Notes under the pieces: generated by a model | The model's input: only the letters and a program-made list of their open reading frames with translations | Told to the model about the DNA's origin: nothing | Database searches by the model: none | Program-made: the position numbers and the translations under genes | In this document: positions 33,676 through 42,829 of the stretch, one piece after another | Layout of the letters: every line of letters begins with the position of its first letter | Numbering within the stretch: the stretch's first letter is position 1 | DNA from: Prevotella sp. | Lineage (GTDB): Bacteria; Bacteroidota; Bacteroidia; Bacteroidales; Bacteroidaceae | Direction: 5' to 3' | Assembly: GCA_017417465.1 (NCBI GenBank) | Contig: JAFPZD010000130.1 | Coordinates: 1 to 64,000 of the forward strand | DNA length: 64,000 nt

Positions 33676-35190
33676 ATGAAAGCAAGTTACTTATTAGGAT
33701 TCGATGTAGGCAGTTCGTCTGTCAAGGCGTCACTCGTCAATGCTGACAGCGGCAAGTGTGTGGCTTCGGCCTTCTTTCCTGAGAAGGAGGCACCCATCAA
33801 GGCCGAGAAGGCCGGATGGGCCGAACAGGACCCCGACGCTTGGTGGCAGTACGCTAAGCAGTCGCTGCAGCAGGTGCTGCATGCCAGTGGTGCTAGTGGT
33901 GACGATATTGCTGCCATCGGTATATCTTACCAGATGCACGGTCTGGTGTGTGTAGACAGTCAACTGCAGCCACTGCGCCCCGCCATCATTTGGTGTGACT
34001 CACGAGCTGTCCCCTATGGCGAGCGGGCATTCCGCGACTTGGGCAGTGAGCACTGCCTATCGCACCTGCTGAACTCGCCGGGCAACTTCACGGCAGCCAA
34101 GCTGGCTTGGGTTAAGGAGCAGGAACCTGAACTCTTTGGAAAGATTTATAAAGTGATGCTTCCAGGCGACTATATCGCCATGCGTCTCAGCGGTGTGGTG
34201 AACACCACGGTGAGCGGACTCTCTGAGGGCATGTCCTGGGACTTCAAGGAGAACCGCGTGGCGCAGTTCCTGATGGACTACTACGGTTTTCCGTCCAATC
34301 TCATCGCCGACATCGTGCCGACGTTTTCCGAGCAGTGCCGCGTGTCGGATGCTGCCGCCAGTGAGCTGGGCCTGAAAGCAGGCACGCCGATTACGTATCG
34401 TGCCGGCGACCAGCCCAATAACGCCTTGTCGCTGAACGTGTTCAATCCGGGCGAGATTGCTGCTACGGCAGGTACCAGCGGCGTCGTCTATGGCGTCCTT
34501 GGCGATGTGAACTACGATCCCAAGTCGCGTGTGAACACTTTTGCACACGTGAACCACATGCAAGCTTCTGCCTCGTCGCCTGATGGCGACTGTCGCTTAG
34601 GCGTGCTGTTGTGTATCAATGGCACAGGCATCCTCAACGCATGGATGCACCGCAACGTTACCTTCGACATGAACTATGCCGCCATGAACGACTTGGCAGC
34701 ACAGGCACCCATCGGCAGCGACGGCGTCTGCATCATGCCATTCGGCAATGGCGCCGAGCGCGTGCTTGAAAACTGTGAGCTGGGTTGCTCCATCCATGGG
34801 CTAAACTTCAACAAGCACAGCCGCGCCCACCTGGTGCGTGCCGCTCAGGAGGGCATCGTCTTCAGCTTCTGCTATGGCATGGAGGTGATGCGCCAGATGG
34901 GTATGGACATCCGCAAGATACATGCTGGCCACGCCAATATGTTCCTCTCGCCACTGTTCCGCGATGCCTTGGCAGCCGTTTCAGGCGCAACTATCGAGCT
35001 TTACGACACTGACGGTTCAGTGGGAGCAGCTCGTGGCGCCGGCATCGGAGCAGGCATCTATCGTGACCACGACGAGGCGTTCGCTACGCTCGAGAAGCTT
35101 CAGGTCATCGAGCCGCAGCCGTCGGCTCAGCCCGCTTATCAGGAAGCATACAGCCGATGGAAGGAGACGCTTGGGAGAATGATAAAATAA
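33676..35190 (+). CDS. xylB: Xylulokinase
   Basis: A 504-residue FGGY-family sugar kinase that phosphorylates D-xylulose to xylulose 5-phosphate. The N-terminal phosphate-binding DVGSSSVKASLV, the substrate-facing ISYQMHGLVCVD, NFTAAKLAWVKE and the C-terminal ATAGTSGVVYG and DGSVGAARGAGIGAGIY segments fit the xylulokinase branch. It is followed by xylA, which makes its substrate, and the two probably form one transcription unit. No xylose transporter gene is adjacent. Confidence 0.93.
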   Translation: MKASYLLGFDVGSSSVKASLVNADSGKCVASAFFPEKEAPIKAEKAGWAEQDPDAWWQYAKQSLQQVLHASGASGDDIAAIGISYQMHGLVCVDSQLQPLRPAIIWCDSRAVPYGERAFRDLGSEHCLSHLLNSPGNFTAAKLAWVKEQEPELFGKIYKVMLPGDYIAMRLSGVVNTTVSGLSEGMSWDFKENRVAQFLMDYYGFPSNLIADIVPTFSEQCRVSDAAASELGLKAGTPITYRAGDQPNNALSLNVFNPGEIAATAGTSGVVYGVLGDVNYDPKSRVNTFAHVNHMQASASSPDGDCRLGVLLCINGTGILNAWMHRNVTFDMNYAAMNDLAAQAPIGSDGVCIMPFGNGAERVLENCELGCSIHGLNFNKHSRAHLVRAAQEGIVFSFCYGMEVMRQMGMDIRKIHAGHANMFLSPLFRDALAAVSGATIELYDTDGSVGAARGAGIGAGIYRDHDEAFATLEKLQVIEPQPSAQPAYQEAYSRWKETLGRMIK

Positions 35191-35207
35191 GAGGGAATCG
35201 TTGATAG

Positions 35208-35285
35208 AGCCTCGTTATAACGGAATAACGGTAAAACGTTATCACGAGGCCTCGTTATAACGTAATGACGTAATAACGTCAAAAC
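35208..35285. repeat. CGTTATAACG palindromic repeats before xylA
   Basis: A near-perfect 28-base palindrome (35236-35263, centre CGAGG|CCTCG, one mismatch) and a direct copy of CCTCGTTATAACG (35210 and 35250) fill the xylB-xylA spacer. Related CGTTAT units occur before aspS (30813-30890). Confidence 0.8.
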
Positions 35286-35348
35286 GACGAAACGAACCAA
35301 AACAACAAGAACAACCGCAATAACGCAATAACACGAAATCAAAAAACT

Positions 35349-36668
35349 ATGGCAAAAGAGTATTTCGCCTTTACAGGCAAGGTTCCTTTCGAGGGACGTG
35401 AGAGTAAGAACGTGATGGCTTTCCACTACTACGAGCCTGAGCGCGTCGTAATGGGTAAGAAGATGAAGGACTGGCTGAAGTTCGCCATGGCCTGGTGGCA
35501 CACACTCGGACAGGCCAGCAGCGACCAGTTCGGTGGACAGACGCGCAGCTATGAGTGGGACAAGGCCGCCGACCCTGTTCAGCGTGCCAAGGACAAGATG
35601 GACGCCGGCTTCGAGTTCATGGACAAGCTGGGCATCAACTATTTCTGCTTCCACGACATTGACCTCGTTGAGGAAGGCAAGGACATTGCTGAGTATGAGG
35701 CTCGCATGAAGGAAATCACCGACTACGCCCTGCTGAAGATGCAGCAGTTCCCTAACATCAAGCTGTTGTGGGGTACCGCCAACGTCTTCGGTAACAAGCG
35801 CTATATGAATGGTGCCGCCACCAATCCCGACTTCGACGTTGTCGCACGTGCCGTGGTGCAAATCAAGAACGCTATCGATGCCACCATTAAGCTCGGTGGC
35901 ACAAGCTACGTCTTCTGGGGAGGCCGTGAGGGCTACATGTCGCTGCTCAACACCGACCAGAAACGTGAGAAAGAGCATCTGGCTCGCGTGCTCACCGCTG
36001 CTCGCGACTATGCCCGCCAGAATGGTTTTAAGGGAACTTTCCTCATCGAGCCGAAGCCCATGGAGCCCACGAAGCACCAGTACGACGTTGACACTGAGAC
36101 CGTCATTGGCTTCCTCCGTGCCCACGGCCTTGACAAGGACTTCAAGGTGAACATTGAGGTGAACCATGCCACGCTGGCAGGCCACACCTTTGAGCACGAG
36201 CTGGCCGTCGCTGTTGACAACGGCATGCTGGGAAGCATCGATGCCAACCGTGGTGACGCCCAGAACGGCTGGGACACCGACCAGTTCCCCATCGACAACT
36301 ACGAGCTGACGCAGGCCATGCTCGAGATTATCCGTAATGGTGGCTTTGTGAATGGTGGCACCAACTTCGATGCGAAGATTCGCCGTAACTCTACCGACTT
36401 GGAAGACCTCTTCATTGCCCACATCAGCGGCATGGACGCCATGGCACGTGCCCTGCTGAACGCTGCCGACATTCTGGAGAACAGCGAGTTGCCAAAGATG
36501 AAGAAGGAGCGCTACGCTTCGTTCGATGCCGGCATCGGCAAGGACTTCGAGGACGGCAAGCTCTCGCTCGAACAGATTTACGACTACGGCAAGAAGGTCG
36601 AAGAACCTGCACAAACCAGCGGCAAGCAAGAGAAGTACGAGGCTATCGTTGCCCTCTACGCCCGCTAA
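35349..36668 (+). CDS. xylA: Xylose isomerase
   Basis: A 439-residue metal-dependent xylose isomerase of the class II (longer) type; it converts D-xylose to D-xylulose. Clear family segments are YFCFHDIDLVEEG with the catalytic-type His, SYVFWGGREGYMSLLNTD, FLIEPKPMEPTKHQYD, NIEVNHATLAGHTFEHEL and GSIDANRGDAQNGWDTDQFP, which hold the two metal sites. No promoter is evident in the spacer, so it is probably expressed with xylB. Confidence 0.97.
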   Translation: MAKEYFAFTGKVPFEGRESKNVMAFHYYEPERVVMGKKMKDWLKFAMAWWHTLGQASSDQFGGQTRSYEWDKAADPVQRAKDKMDAGFEFMDKLGINYFCFHDIDLVEEGKDIAEYEARMKEITDYALLKMQQFPNIKLLWGTANVFGNKRYMNGAATNPDFDVVARAVVQIKNAIDATIKLGGTSYVFWGGREGYMSLLNTDQKREKEHLARVLTAARDYARQNGFKGTFLIEPKPMEPTKHQYDVDTETVIGFLRAHGLDKDFKVNIEVNHATLAGHTFEHELAVAVDNGMLGSIDANRGDAQNGWDTDQFPIDNYELTQAMLEIIRNGGFVNGGTNFDAKIRRNSTDLEDLFIAHISGMDAMARALLNAADILENSELPKMKKERYASFDAGIGKDFEDGKLSLEQIYDYGKKVEEPAQTSGKQEKYEAIVALYAR

Positions 36669-36696
36669 TTTCATTTCTTTTCCGCACCTTTGTAGC

Positions 36697-37407
36697 ATGC
36701 AAGACAACAGATTGGACAAATATCTCGACGAGATCGGCGGTGGGCAGCAGCTCACCGCCGACGAGGAGCGCATCCTGTCGGAACGTGTACGCTCTGGTGA
36801 CGGCGAGGCACAGCAGGCACTGGTTGTAGCAAACCTCAAGTTGGTGGTGGCCGTGGCAAGTGGCTATCAGGGCAAAGGGCTGTCGATGGACGACTTGGTG
36901 TCCGAAGGCAACATTGGACTGATGAAGGCCGCAGCGAAATACGATGGCCGTCGCGGTAGCCGTTTTGCAAGCTATGCCACAATGCTCATTCGTCAGCATA
37001 TTGAGCGTGCCCTTGCGTCGGAACAGGGTGCAACAGGTAACAACGCCCCTACAAAAGGGAACGAGGAGCCTGTCAAGAAGCGGACAGCCGATACAGTAAA
37101 AATGCGCTCGGTGGACGCACCACTCGGCATCAAGCCAAATATGAGCCTGCTGTCCGTGCTTGTCGATGGCAACTCGCCGTTGGCCGACGAGGGCGTGGAG
37201 CAGAGCGACAGTATGGAGGTGCTGGGTCGTGCTCTGGCAGTGCTCAACGACCGTGAGCAGCATGTCGTGAAAGCATTCTTCGGCATTGGCCAGGAAACTC
37301 AGACAATGGCAGAGATTGCCGCTGACATGGGTCTCAAGCGCGAGCGTGTCCGCCAGATTCGCGACCGCGCTGTGCGACGTCTGAGGAAGATTGGGAAATC
37401 AGTCTGA
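36697..37407 (+). CDS. RpoD-like sigma-70 factor, short form
   Basis: A 236-residue sigma-70 factor of the RpoD/RpoH-like group. Region 1.2 is recognisable (LDKYLDEIGGGQQLTADEE), then region 2 (NLKLVVAVASGYQGKGLSMDDLVSEGNIGLMKAAAKYD, RFASYATMLIRQHIERAL) and region 4 (TMAEIAADMGLKRERVRQIRDRAVRRLRK). Region 3 is replaced by a Lys/Asn/Thr-rich linker (about 108-150), unlike the 287-residue main Bacteroidetes sigma. It is therefore an alternative factor of unknown regulon. ATG 36697 is chosen because upstream reading overlaps xylA; a CACCTTTG (36685-36692) lies only four bases upstream. Confidence 0.85.
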   Translation: MQDNRLDKYLDEIGGGQQLTADEERILSERVRSGDGEAQQALVVANLKLVVAVASGYQGKGLSMDDLVSEGNIGLMKAAAKYDGRRGSRFASYATMLIRQHIERALASEQGATGNNAPTKGNEEPVKKRTADTVKMRSVDAPLGIKPNMSLLSVLVDGNSPLADEGVEQSDSMEVLGRALAVLNDREQHVVKAFFGIGQETQTMAEIAADMGLKRERVRQIRDRAVRRLRKIGKSV

Positions 37408-37462
37408 AAGGCTGACAGCCCATAGCAACTCCCTTGGCTGCTAATGTAGCACAAACAATATC

Positions 37463-37489
37463 GCCCTGAAAGTCTTGCACTTTCAGGGC
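37463..37489. terminator. Hairpin between convergent sigma and htpG genes
   Basis: A perfect 11-base stem GCCCTGAAAGT/ACTTTCAGGGC with a five-base loop. No T tract follows on either strand, so its strength is uncertain. Confidence 0.5.
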
Positions 37490-37539
37490 AATGCTGTTCT
37501 ACAGGCCTGTTTCCAGGATGTTGTCTGGGCTGTTGGCCG

Positions 37540-39600
37540 TTACTTTATCAAGTCAACGGAACGCTTGAGAAAGCGGTCGAGTGCTTCACCCGTCAGCATG
37601 CCATTCTGCAGCAGGGCCAGGTCAATGAGCTGGTGGACGATGTCGTTGCCACTTGCGAAGTCGCTGATAAGCTGCTCCTTACGGGCTTTCTGGTCGTCGA
37701 TGGCCTTCTGCGTATTTGCCTTGTCGTCCTTTTCTTCTTGCGTAATCTCCTCGGGCTTCTTTTTACTGGTCTGCTGGTTCAGCGCAGCGAGACGTGCCTC
37801 TTGTCCCTTGATTTCCGATTCGATGGGCTGTAGTTGGGCCGAAAGCTGGTCGTTGAGCGATGCGAGCACAGCCTTTACTAGGCGGTGGTCACTGTTGAGC
37901 ACGAGGTTATAGCTGTCGGGCATTTGTCCGTAGAAGCTCATGCCCTGCTGGTAGCGGCTCATCTCCTTCATGCGGCGCATCCATTCGTTCTGCGTGATGA
38001 CCACGGGGCGCTGCTCCTCGCCGAGGGCGTTAACCTCAACGATGAACTCAGCCTTGTCCTTCTTTGGCACTTGCGACTGGAAGGCAGCTGACAGATTGTC
38101 AGCCTGCTGGGCGTCGAGTGCGGGCTTCTTGTCGTCTTCCTTCTGTATCAGGCGGTCTACGGTGTCAGCGTCGACACGTGTGAATCGACTCTTCTCGAAC
38201 TTCTGCTCCAGCGTCTGGATGCAGGCCACGTCAAGCTGACCATCAAAGAGCAGCACACTGTAGCCCTTGTCCTGGGCAGCCTTGATATACGAATACTGAT
38301 CCTCCTTATTGGTGGCGTAGAGGTAGACGAGATTCTGGTCCTTGTCCTTCTGCGATGACTCGATAAGCGTGCGATACTCGTCGAACGTGAAGTATTTGCC
38401 TTCTGTGTCCTTGAAGAGCGAGAAGTCCTTAGCGCGGTCGTAGAAGTCCTGCTCGGTCAGAATGCCGTAGTTGATGAAGAGCTTCAGGTCGTCCCACTTC
38501 TCCTCGTAGGCCTTGCGGTCCTCGTTGAAGATGGCCTTCAGGCGGTCGCTGACTTTCTTGGTGATGTAGGTAGAGATTTTCTTCACCTCATGGTCGCTCT
38601 GTAGGTAGCTACGCGAGACGTTCAGCGGAATGTCGGGCGAGTCGATGACACCGTGGAGCAGTGTGAGGAACTCGGGTACGATGCCCTCCACCTGGTCAGT
38701 GACAAACACTTGGTTGCAGTAGAGCTGAATCTTGTTGCGCTGGATGTCGAGGTTCGACTTGATACGCGGGAAGTAGAGGATACCCGTGAGGTTGAAGGGA
38801 TAGTCAACGTTCAGGTGAATCCAGAACAGGGGCTCGTCGTGCATGGGGTAGAGCGTGCGATAGAACGACTTGTAGTCCTCGTCCTTCAGTGTTGAGGGTG
38901 CCTTGGTCCACAGCGGCTCCACATTGTTGATGATGTTGTCCTGATCGGTGTCGACCATCTTGCTCTCGTCCTTCGACCACTCCTGTTTCTTGCCGAAAGC
39001 GATGGGTACGGGCAGGAACTTGCAGTATTTCTGGAGCAACGACTCAATCTTCTGCTTGTCGAGGAACTCCTTGCAGTCGTCGTCGATATACAGAATCACG
39101 TCGGTGCCGTGCTCTGCGCGCTCAGCATCGTCAATCTCATAGGCGGGGCTGCCGTCACAGCTCCAACGCACGGCCGTTGCACCCTCGCGATAGCTCTTGG
39201 TGACGATTTCCACTTTCTTCGACACCATAAACGAGGAGTAGAAGCCCAGTCCGAAGTGGCCAATGATATTATTCGCCTGGTCCTTGTACTTCTCTAAGAA
39301 ATCGCTGACACCTGAGAAGGCAATCTGGTTGATATACTTGTCGATTTCCTCGGCAGTCATGCCAATGCCGTGGTCGCTGATGGTGATGGTGCCCTTGTCC
39401 GTGTCGAGGGCGATGCGGACGGTGAGATCACCTAATTCATCCTTGTAGTCGCCTTTTTCCTTGAGGGTCTTCAGCTTCTGCGTGGCATCAATGGCGTTGG
39501 AAACCATCTCACGGAGGAAGATCTCATGGTCACTGTAGAGAAACTTTTTGATGACGGGGAAGATGTTCTCAGTCGTAACCCCGATGTTACCTTTTTGCAT
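37540..39600 (-). CDS. htpG: Hsp90 chaperone HtpG
   Basis: A 686-residue bacterial Hsp90. The N-terminal GHKL ATPase domain (about 1-215) shows the EIFLREMVSNAIDATQKL helix, ISDHGIGMT and GHFGLGFYSSFMV. The middle domain (about 240-500) includes EPLFWIHLNVDYPFNLTGILYFPR and LNVSRSYLQ. The C-terminal dimerisation domain carries a charged, low-complexity stretch (about 615-655), and no MEEVD tail is present. It refolds client proteins in the cytoplasm. The gene is monocistronic; a weak -7 (GATATTTG, minus strand) lies near 39640. Confidence 0.97.
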   Translation of the reverse strand: MQKGNIGVTTENIFPVIKKFLYSDHEIFLREMVSNAIDATQKLKTLKEKGDYKDELGDLTVRIALDTDKGTITISDHGIGMTAEEIDKYINQIAFSGVSDFLEKYKDQANNIIGHFGLGFYSSFMVSKKVEIVTKSYREGATAVRWSCDGSPAYEIDDAERAEHGTDVILYIDDDCKEFLDKQKIESLLQKYCKFLPVPIAFGKKQEWSKDESKMVDTDQDNIINNVEPLWTKAPSTLKDEDYKSFYRTLYPMHDEPLFWIHLNVDYPFNLTGILYFPRIKSNLDIQRNKIQLYCNQVFVTDQVEGIVPEFLTLLHGVIDSPDIPLNVSRSYLQSDHEVKKISTYITKKVSDRLKAIFNEDRKAYEEKWDDLKLFINYGILTEQDFYDRAKDFSLFKDTEGKYFTFDEYRTLIESSQKDKDQNLVYLYATNKEDQYSYIKAAQDKGYSVLLFDGQLDVACIQTLEQKFEKSRFTRVDADTVDRLIQKEDDKKPALDAQQADNLSAAFQSQVPKKDKAEFIVEVNALGEEQRPVVITQNEWMRRMKEMSRYQQGMSFYGQMPDSYNLVLNSDHRLVKAVLASLNDQLSAQLQPIESEIKGQEARLAALNQQTSKKKPEEITQEEKDDKANTQKAIDDQKARKEQLISDFASGNDIVHQLIDLALLQNGMLTGEALDRFLKRSVDLIK

Positions 39601-39930
39601 ATTGATAAATGTTTGTTATTGTTCTTTGCCCAGAACAAGCAAATATCGTGCCAAAAACTAAGTCATCGTCCAGCTGAAGTTCTAATGGGTCGACATAGCG
39701 TACGATTGAAATGGGTGAATCATATGACTATCATTGGTAACTGCTATATTACTCCCTATAGTTTTGGGGGCAGAAACAAAAAAGGCAGAATTACCCATGT
39801 ACAAGGGACATACAAACAGTGAGGCGCTCCTAGAAGCTTTACCGTTACCTCTGCGGCAGGTGTCTTGACATGGAATGAACTTGATATTGTGACCAAAATG
39901 TGACCCCAAACAAAATATGGACTTAAACGA
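39601..39930. other. Gene-free spacer between htpG and tRNA-Arg
   Basis: Only short, uncharacteristic reading frames occur. A direct repeat TGTGACC-AAAA-TGTGACC lies near 39890-39905. Positions next to tRNA genes are common integration sites, but no integrase or attachment-site duplication was found. Confidence 0.4.
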
Positions 39931-39966
39931 GAAAACGCCAAGTGCTTAATTTATAAACACTTGGCG
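39931..39966 (-). terminator. Terminator of tRNA-Arg
   Basis: CGCCAAGTG (39936-39944) pairs with CACTTGGCG (39958-39966). On the minus strand the stem is followed by TTTTCTC. Confidence 0.75.
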
Positions 39967-39988
39967 ACCCAATAAAGTGATGACTTCG

Positions 39989-40062
39989 TGATTCCGTTGG
40001 GACTCGAACCCAAGGCCTACTGCTTAGAAGGCAGTTGCTCTATCCAGCTGAGCTACGGAACC
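39989..40062 (-). tRNA. tRNA-Arg (anticodon TCT)
   Basis: On the minus strand a 74-base cloverleaf can be drawn: acceptor GGTTCCG/CGGAATC with one G-T pair, D arm GCTCAGCTGGATAGAGC, anticodon stem ACTGC/GCAGT around loop CTTCTAA (anticodon TCT), and a T arm with GGTTCGAGTCC. Discriminator base A. CCA is not encoded. It reads AGA codons, and also AGG if wobble modification allows. Confidence 0.96.
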
Positions 40063-40262
40063 CCACATACGACGGGGCAGGGCTGCGAAAGAGGGGCAGA
40101 CAAGGCTCACCGTCGATTTGCGGCTGCAAAGGTAGTGATTTTTTGTGAAACAGCCAAATTTTCTGCAAAGAAGTTGAGGATTGAATGGCGTGACGTACCT
40201 ATTTTTAGGTATTATTGCTGAAAAGATTAGCCTCAAATGAATGATTTCTGCATAAAAAGTGT

Positions 40263-40270
40263 TACCTTTG
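40263..40270 (+). promoter_or_regulatory. -7 element of feoAB
   Basis: TACCTTTG lies 25 bases before the ATG. No clear Fur box was identified by eye. Confidence 0.6.
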
Positions 40271-40295
40271 CAGTCACTAAAGATATTTCAAGCGT

Positions 40296-42764
40296 ATGAA
40301 ATTATCGGAGCTTAAGACTGGCGAACAGGGCGTCATCGTCAAGGTGTTCGGCCATGGGGGCTTTCGCAAGCGCATCATTGAGATGGGCTTTGTGAAGGGT
40401 AAGAATGTGGAGGTGCTGCTGAACGCGCCGCTGCAGGACCCGGTGATGTATAAGCTGATGGGCTATGAGGTGAGTCTCCGCCATCAGGAGGCCGAGATGA
40501 TCGAGGTCGTCCGTGCCCACGACTACGATGGTGAAGCGGGTAGGGAGGAACAACACGCCTTGAGTGAAGACGAAGCGACACCAGACAACGCTAAGGAACA
40601 GAGACAGGAGGCGCCAAAGAAGCACAAGAGCCATGCCGACGACTTCATGCGCCACGAAGCACTGAGCAAGCGCCGCCTGCTGAATGTGGCCCTTGTGGGA
40701 AACCCCAACTGTGGCAAGACGTCGCTGTTCAACTTTGCCTCAGGCGCACACGCGCATGTGGGTAATTATAGTGGTGTGACGGTCGATGCCACCGTGGCCA
40801 AGGCGTCGTTCTATGGCTATGAGTTCTCGCTGACCGACCTTCCTGGCACCTACTCGCTGACATGCTATTCGCCTGAGGAGCTCTTCGTGCGCAAGCACTT
40901 GACCGACGAGCTGCCCGACGTGGTCATCAACGTCATCGACGCCTCGAACATTGAGCGTAACTTGTACCTGACGACACAGCTTGTCGACATGAACGTGCCG
41001 ATGGTGTGTGCCCTGAACATGTACGACGAGTTTGAGAGACGTGGCGACCATGTCGACCTTGCAAAGCTCTCGACGCTGTTTGGCATGCCGATGGTGCCCA
41101 CGTCGTTCAAGAGCGGACGTGGCGTGAAGGAGCTGTTCCGTGCCGTCATCCAGGTGTACGAGCGCAAGCAGGGCGTGGCACGCCATATCCACATCAACTA
41201 TGGTCACGAGATCGAGGACGGCATTCGCCACATACAGCACTACCTGAAACCTGACGAACACATCACGCAGCGCTATAGCACACGCTATCTGGCCATCAAG
41301 CTGCTTGAGGGCGACAAGATCATTGAGAAGTACGTGCGTGAGCACCTCGTGGATGAGAACCGGCCCGAGGATGCAAACCAGCTGATGGCTGCCCGTGACA
41401 CAGCTGCCGCCCGTGTGCTGGAAGAGACGAACACCGACGCTGAGACGGCCATCATGGACGCGAAGTACGGCTTCATCAACGGCGCACTGACGGAGGCTGG
41501 CTACCAGACAGGCACTAAAGAGGACACCTACCGCATGACGCACGTCATCGACAGCGTGCTGTCGAACAAGTATGCAGGCTTCCCCATCTTCTTCCTCATC
41601 CTGTTCGTCATGTTCCAGACGACGTTCGCCATTGGGCAGTACCCCATGGACTGGATAGAGGCTGGCGTGGAGTGGCTTGGCGACTGGGTGGGAGGCCTGC
41701 TGCCTGATGGCCCGCTACGGTCGCTCATCGTCGACGGCGCCATTGCTGGCGTGGGAGCAGTCATCGTGTTCCTGCCACAAATCCTGATTCTCTACTTCTT
41801 CATCTCGCTGATGGAAGACTCGGGCTACATGTCGCGCGCAGCGTTCATCATGGACAAACTGATGCACAAGATGGGGCTCCACGGCAAGTCGTTCATCCCA
41901 CTCATCATGGGGTTTGGCTGCAACGTGCCAGCTGTGATGGCTACGCGCACCATTGAGAGTCGACGGTCGCGGCTCATCACGATGCTGGTACTGCCCTTCA
42001 TGTCGTGCTCGGCACGCCTGCCCATCTACATCATGATAACGGGCACGTTCTTCTCGCTGCAATACCGTTCGTGGGTGATGATCTCGCTCTATGCCATCGG
42101 CATTGTCATGTCCGTCGTGGTGAGCAAGCTGTTTGCAACATTGGTCATCAAGGGCGAGGACACGCCCTTCGTGATGGAGCTGCCGCCCTACCGATGGCCC
42201 ACAGCGAAAGCCATCGGACGCCACACGTGGGAGAAGGGCAAGGAGTACCTCAAGAAGATGGGCGGCATCATCCTCGTCGCCTCGATCATTGTCTGGGCAT
42301 TGGGCTACTTCCCCCACGACGACACGCTGAGCCGCGAACAGCAGCAAGAGCAGTCGTACATCGGCAGGTTAGGGCAGGCTGTTGCACCAGTCTTCACGCC
42401 CCAAGGCTTCAACTGGAAGCTCGATGTGAGCCTTATAGCGGGTGTGGGAGCGAAGGAGATTGTGGCCTCGACCATCGGCGTGCTCTATGCCGACGACGAC
42501 TCGTTTGGCGACGACGACTCGTTCAGTGACGACACAGCAAAATACACACGGCTGCGCCAGCAAATGATGGCCGACGGCGTGACACCACTGGCGGCCTATG
42601 CCTACCTGCTGTTCATACTGCTCTACTTCCCCTGCATAGCGACGATTGCCGCCATTAAGAACGAGACGGGATCGTGGCGATGGGCACTGTTTGCAGCGGC
42701 CTATACCACGGGCGTGGCATGGCTGGTGTCAGCGCTGTTCTACCAGATCGGGAGAATGGTGTAA
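40296..42764 (+). CDS. feoB: Fused FeoA-FeoB ferrous iron transporter
   Basis: An 822-residue fusion. Residues 1-75 are a FeoA SH3-like domain (MKLSELKTGEQGVIVKVFG, RIIEMGFVKGKNVEVL), followed by a charged linker (about 78-125) and the FeoB G domain. The P-loop is GNPNCGKTS (135-143), and LTDLPGTYSLT, the NMYDE-type base motif and VDATV are also visible. The C-terminal half holds about ten membrane helices, including the gate motifs GFGCNVPAVMATRTIESRRSRL and PFMSCSARLPIY. It imports Fe2+ across the inner membrane. Such fusions are usual in Bacteroidetes. An acidic DDDSFGDDDSFSDD stretch near the end is unusual. Confidence 0.96.
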   Translation: MKLSELKTGEQGVIVKVFGHGGFRKRIIEMGFVKGKNVEVLLNAPLQDPVMYKLMGYEVSLRHQEAEMIEVVRAHDYDGEAGREEQHALSEDEATPDNAKEQRQEAPKKHKSHADDFMRHEALSKRRLLNVALVGNPNCGKTSLFNFASGAHAHVGNYSGVTVDATVAKASFYGYEFSLTDLPGTYSLTCYSPEELFVRKHLTDELPDVVINVIDASNIERNLYLTTQLVDMNVPMVCALNMYDEFERRGDHVDLAKLSTLFGMPMVPTSFKSGRGVKELFRAVIQVYERKQGVARHIHINYGHEIEDGIRHIQHYLKPDEHITQRYSTRYLAIKLLEGDKIIEKYVREHLVDENRPEDANQLMAARDTAAARVLEETNTDAETAIMDAKYGFINGALTEAGYQTGTKEDTYRMTHVIDSVLSNKYAGFPIFFLILFVMFQTTFAIGQYPMDWIEAGVEWLGDWVGGLLPDGPLRSLIVDGAIAGVGAVIVFLPQILILYFFISLMEDSGYMSRAAFIMDKLMHKMGLHGKSFIPLIMGFGCNVPAVMATRTIESRRSRLITMLVLPFMSCSARLPIYIMITGTFFSLQYRSWVMISLYAIGIVMSVVVSKLFATLVIKGEDTPFVMELPPYRWPTAKAIGRHTWEKGKEYLKKMGGIILVASIIVWALGYFPHDDTLSREQQQEQSYIGRLGQAVAPVFTPQGFNWKLDVSLIAGVGAKEIVASTIGVLYADDDSFGDDDSFSDDTAKYTRLRQQMMADGVTPLAAYAYLLFILLYFPCIATIAAIKNETGSWRWALFAAAYTTGVAWLVSALFYQIGRMV

Positions 42765-42779
42765 AATGAAACCCCACCC

Positions 42780-42829
42780 AGCCTCCCCGAAGGGGAGGAG
42801 ATGAATAGTGAATAGTTTATAGTGAATAG
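42780..42829. repeat. CCTCCCCGAAGGGGAGG hairpin plus AATAGTG repeat
   Basis: A perfect 7-base stem hairpin (42782-42798) between convergent genes probably acts as a terminator and belongs to the same GC-rich family as the insert in tsaD. GAATAGT/GTTTATAGT units follow to 42829. Confidence 0.65.

Noticed and set aside
35139..36839. A 566-codon open frame on the minus strand over xylA
   Set aside because: A shadow of the GC-rich third positions of xylA; no family features.
39682..39941. Integrase remnant or small genes beside tRNA-Arg
   Set aside because: The short frames show no recombinase motif and no duplicated tRNA end was found.
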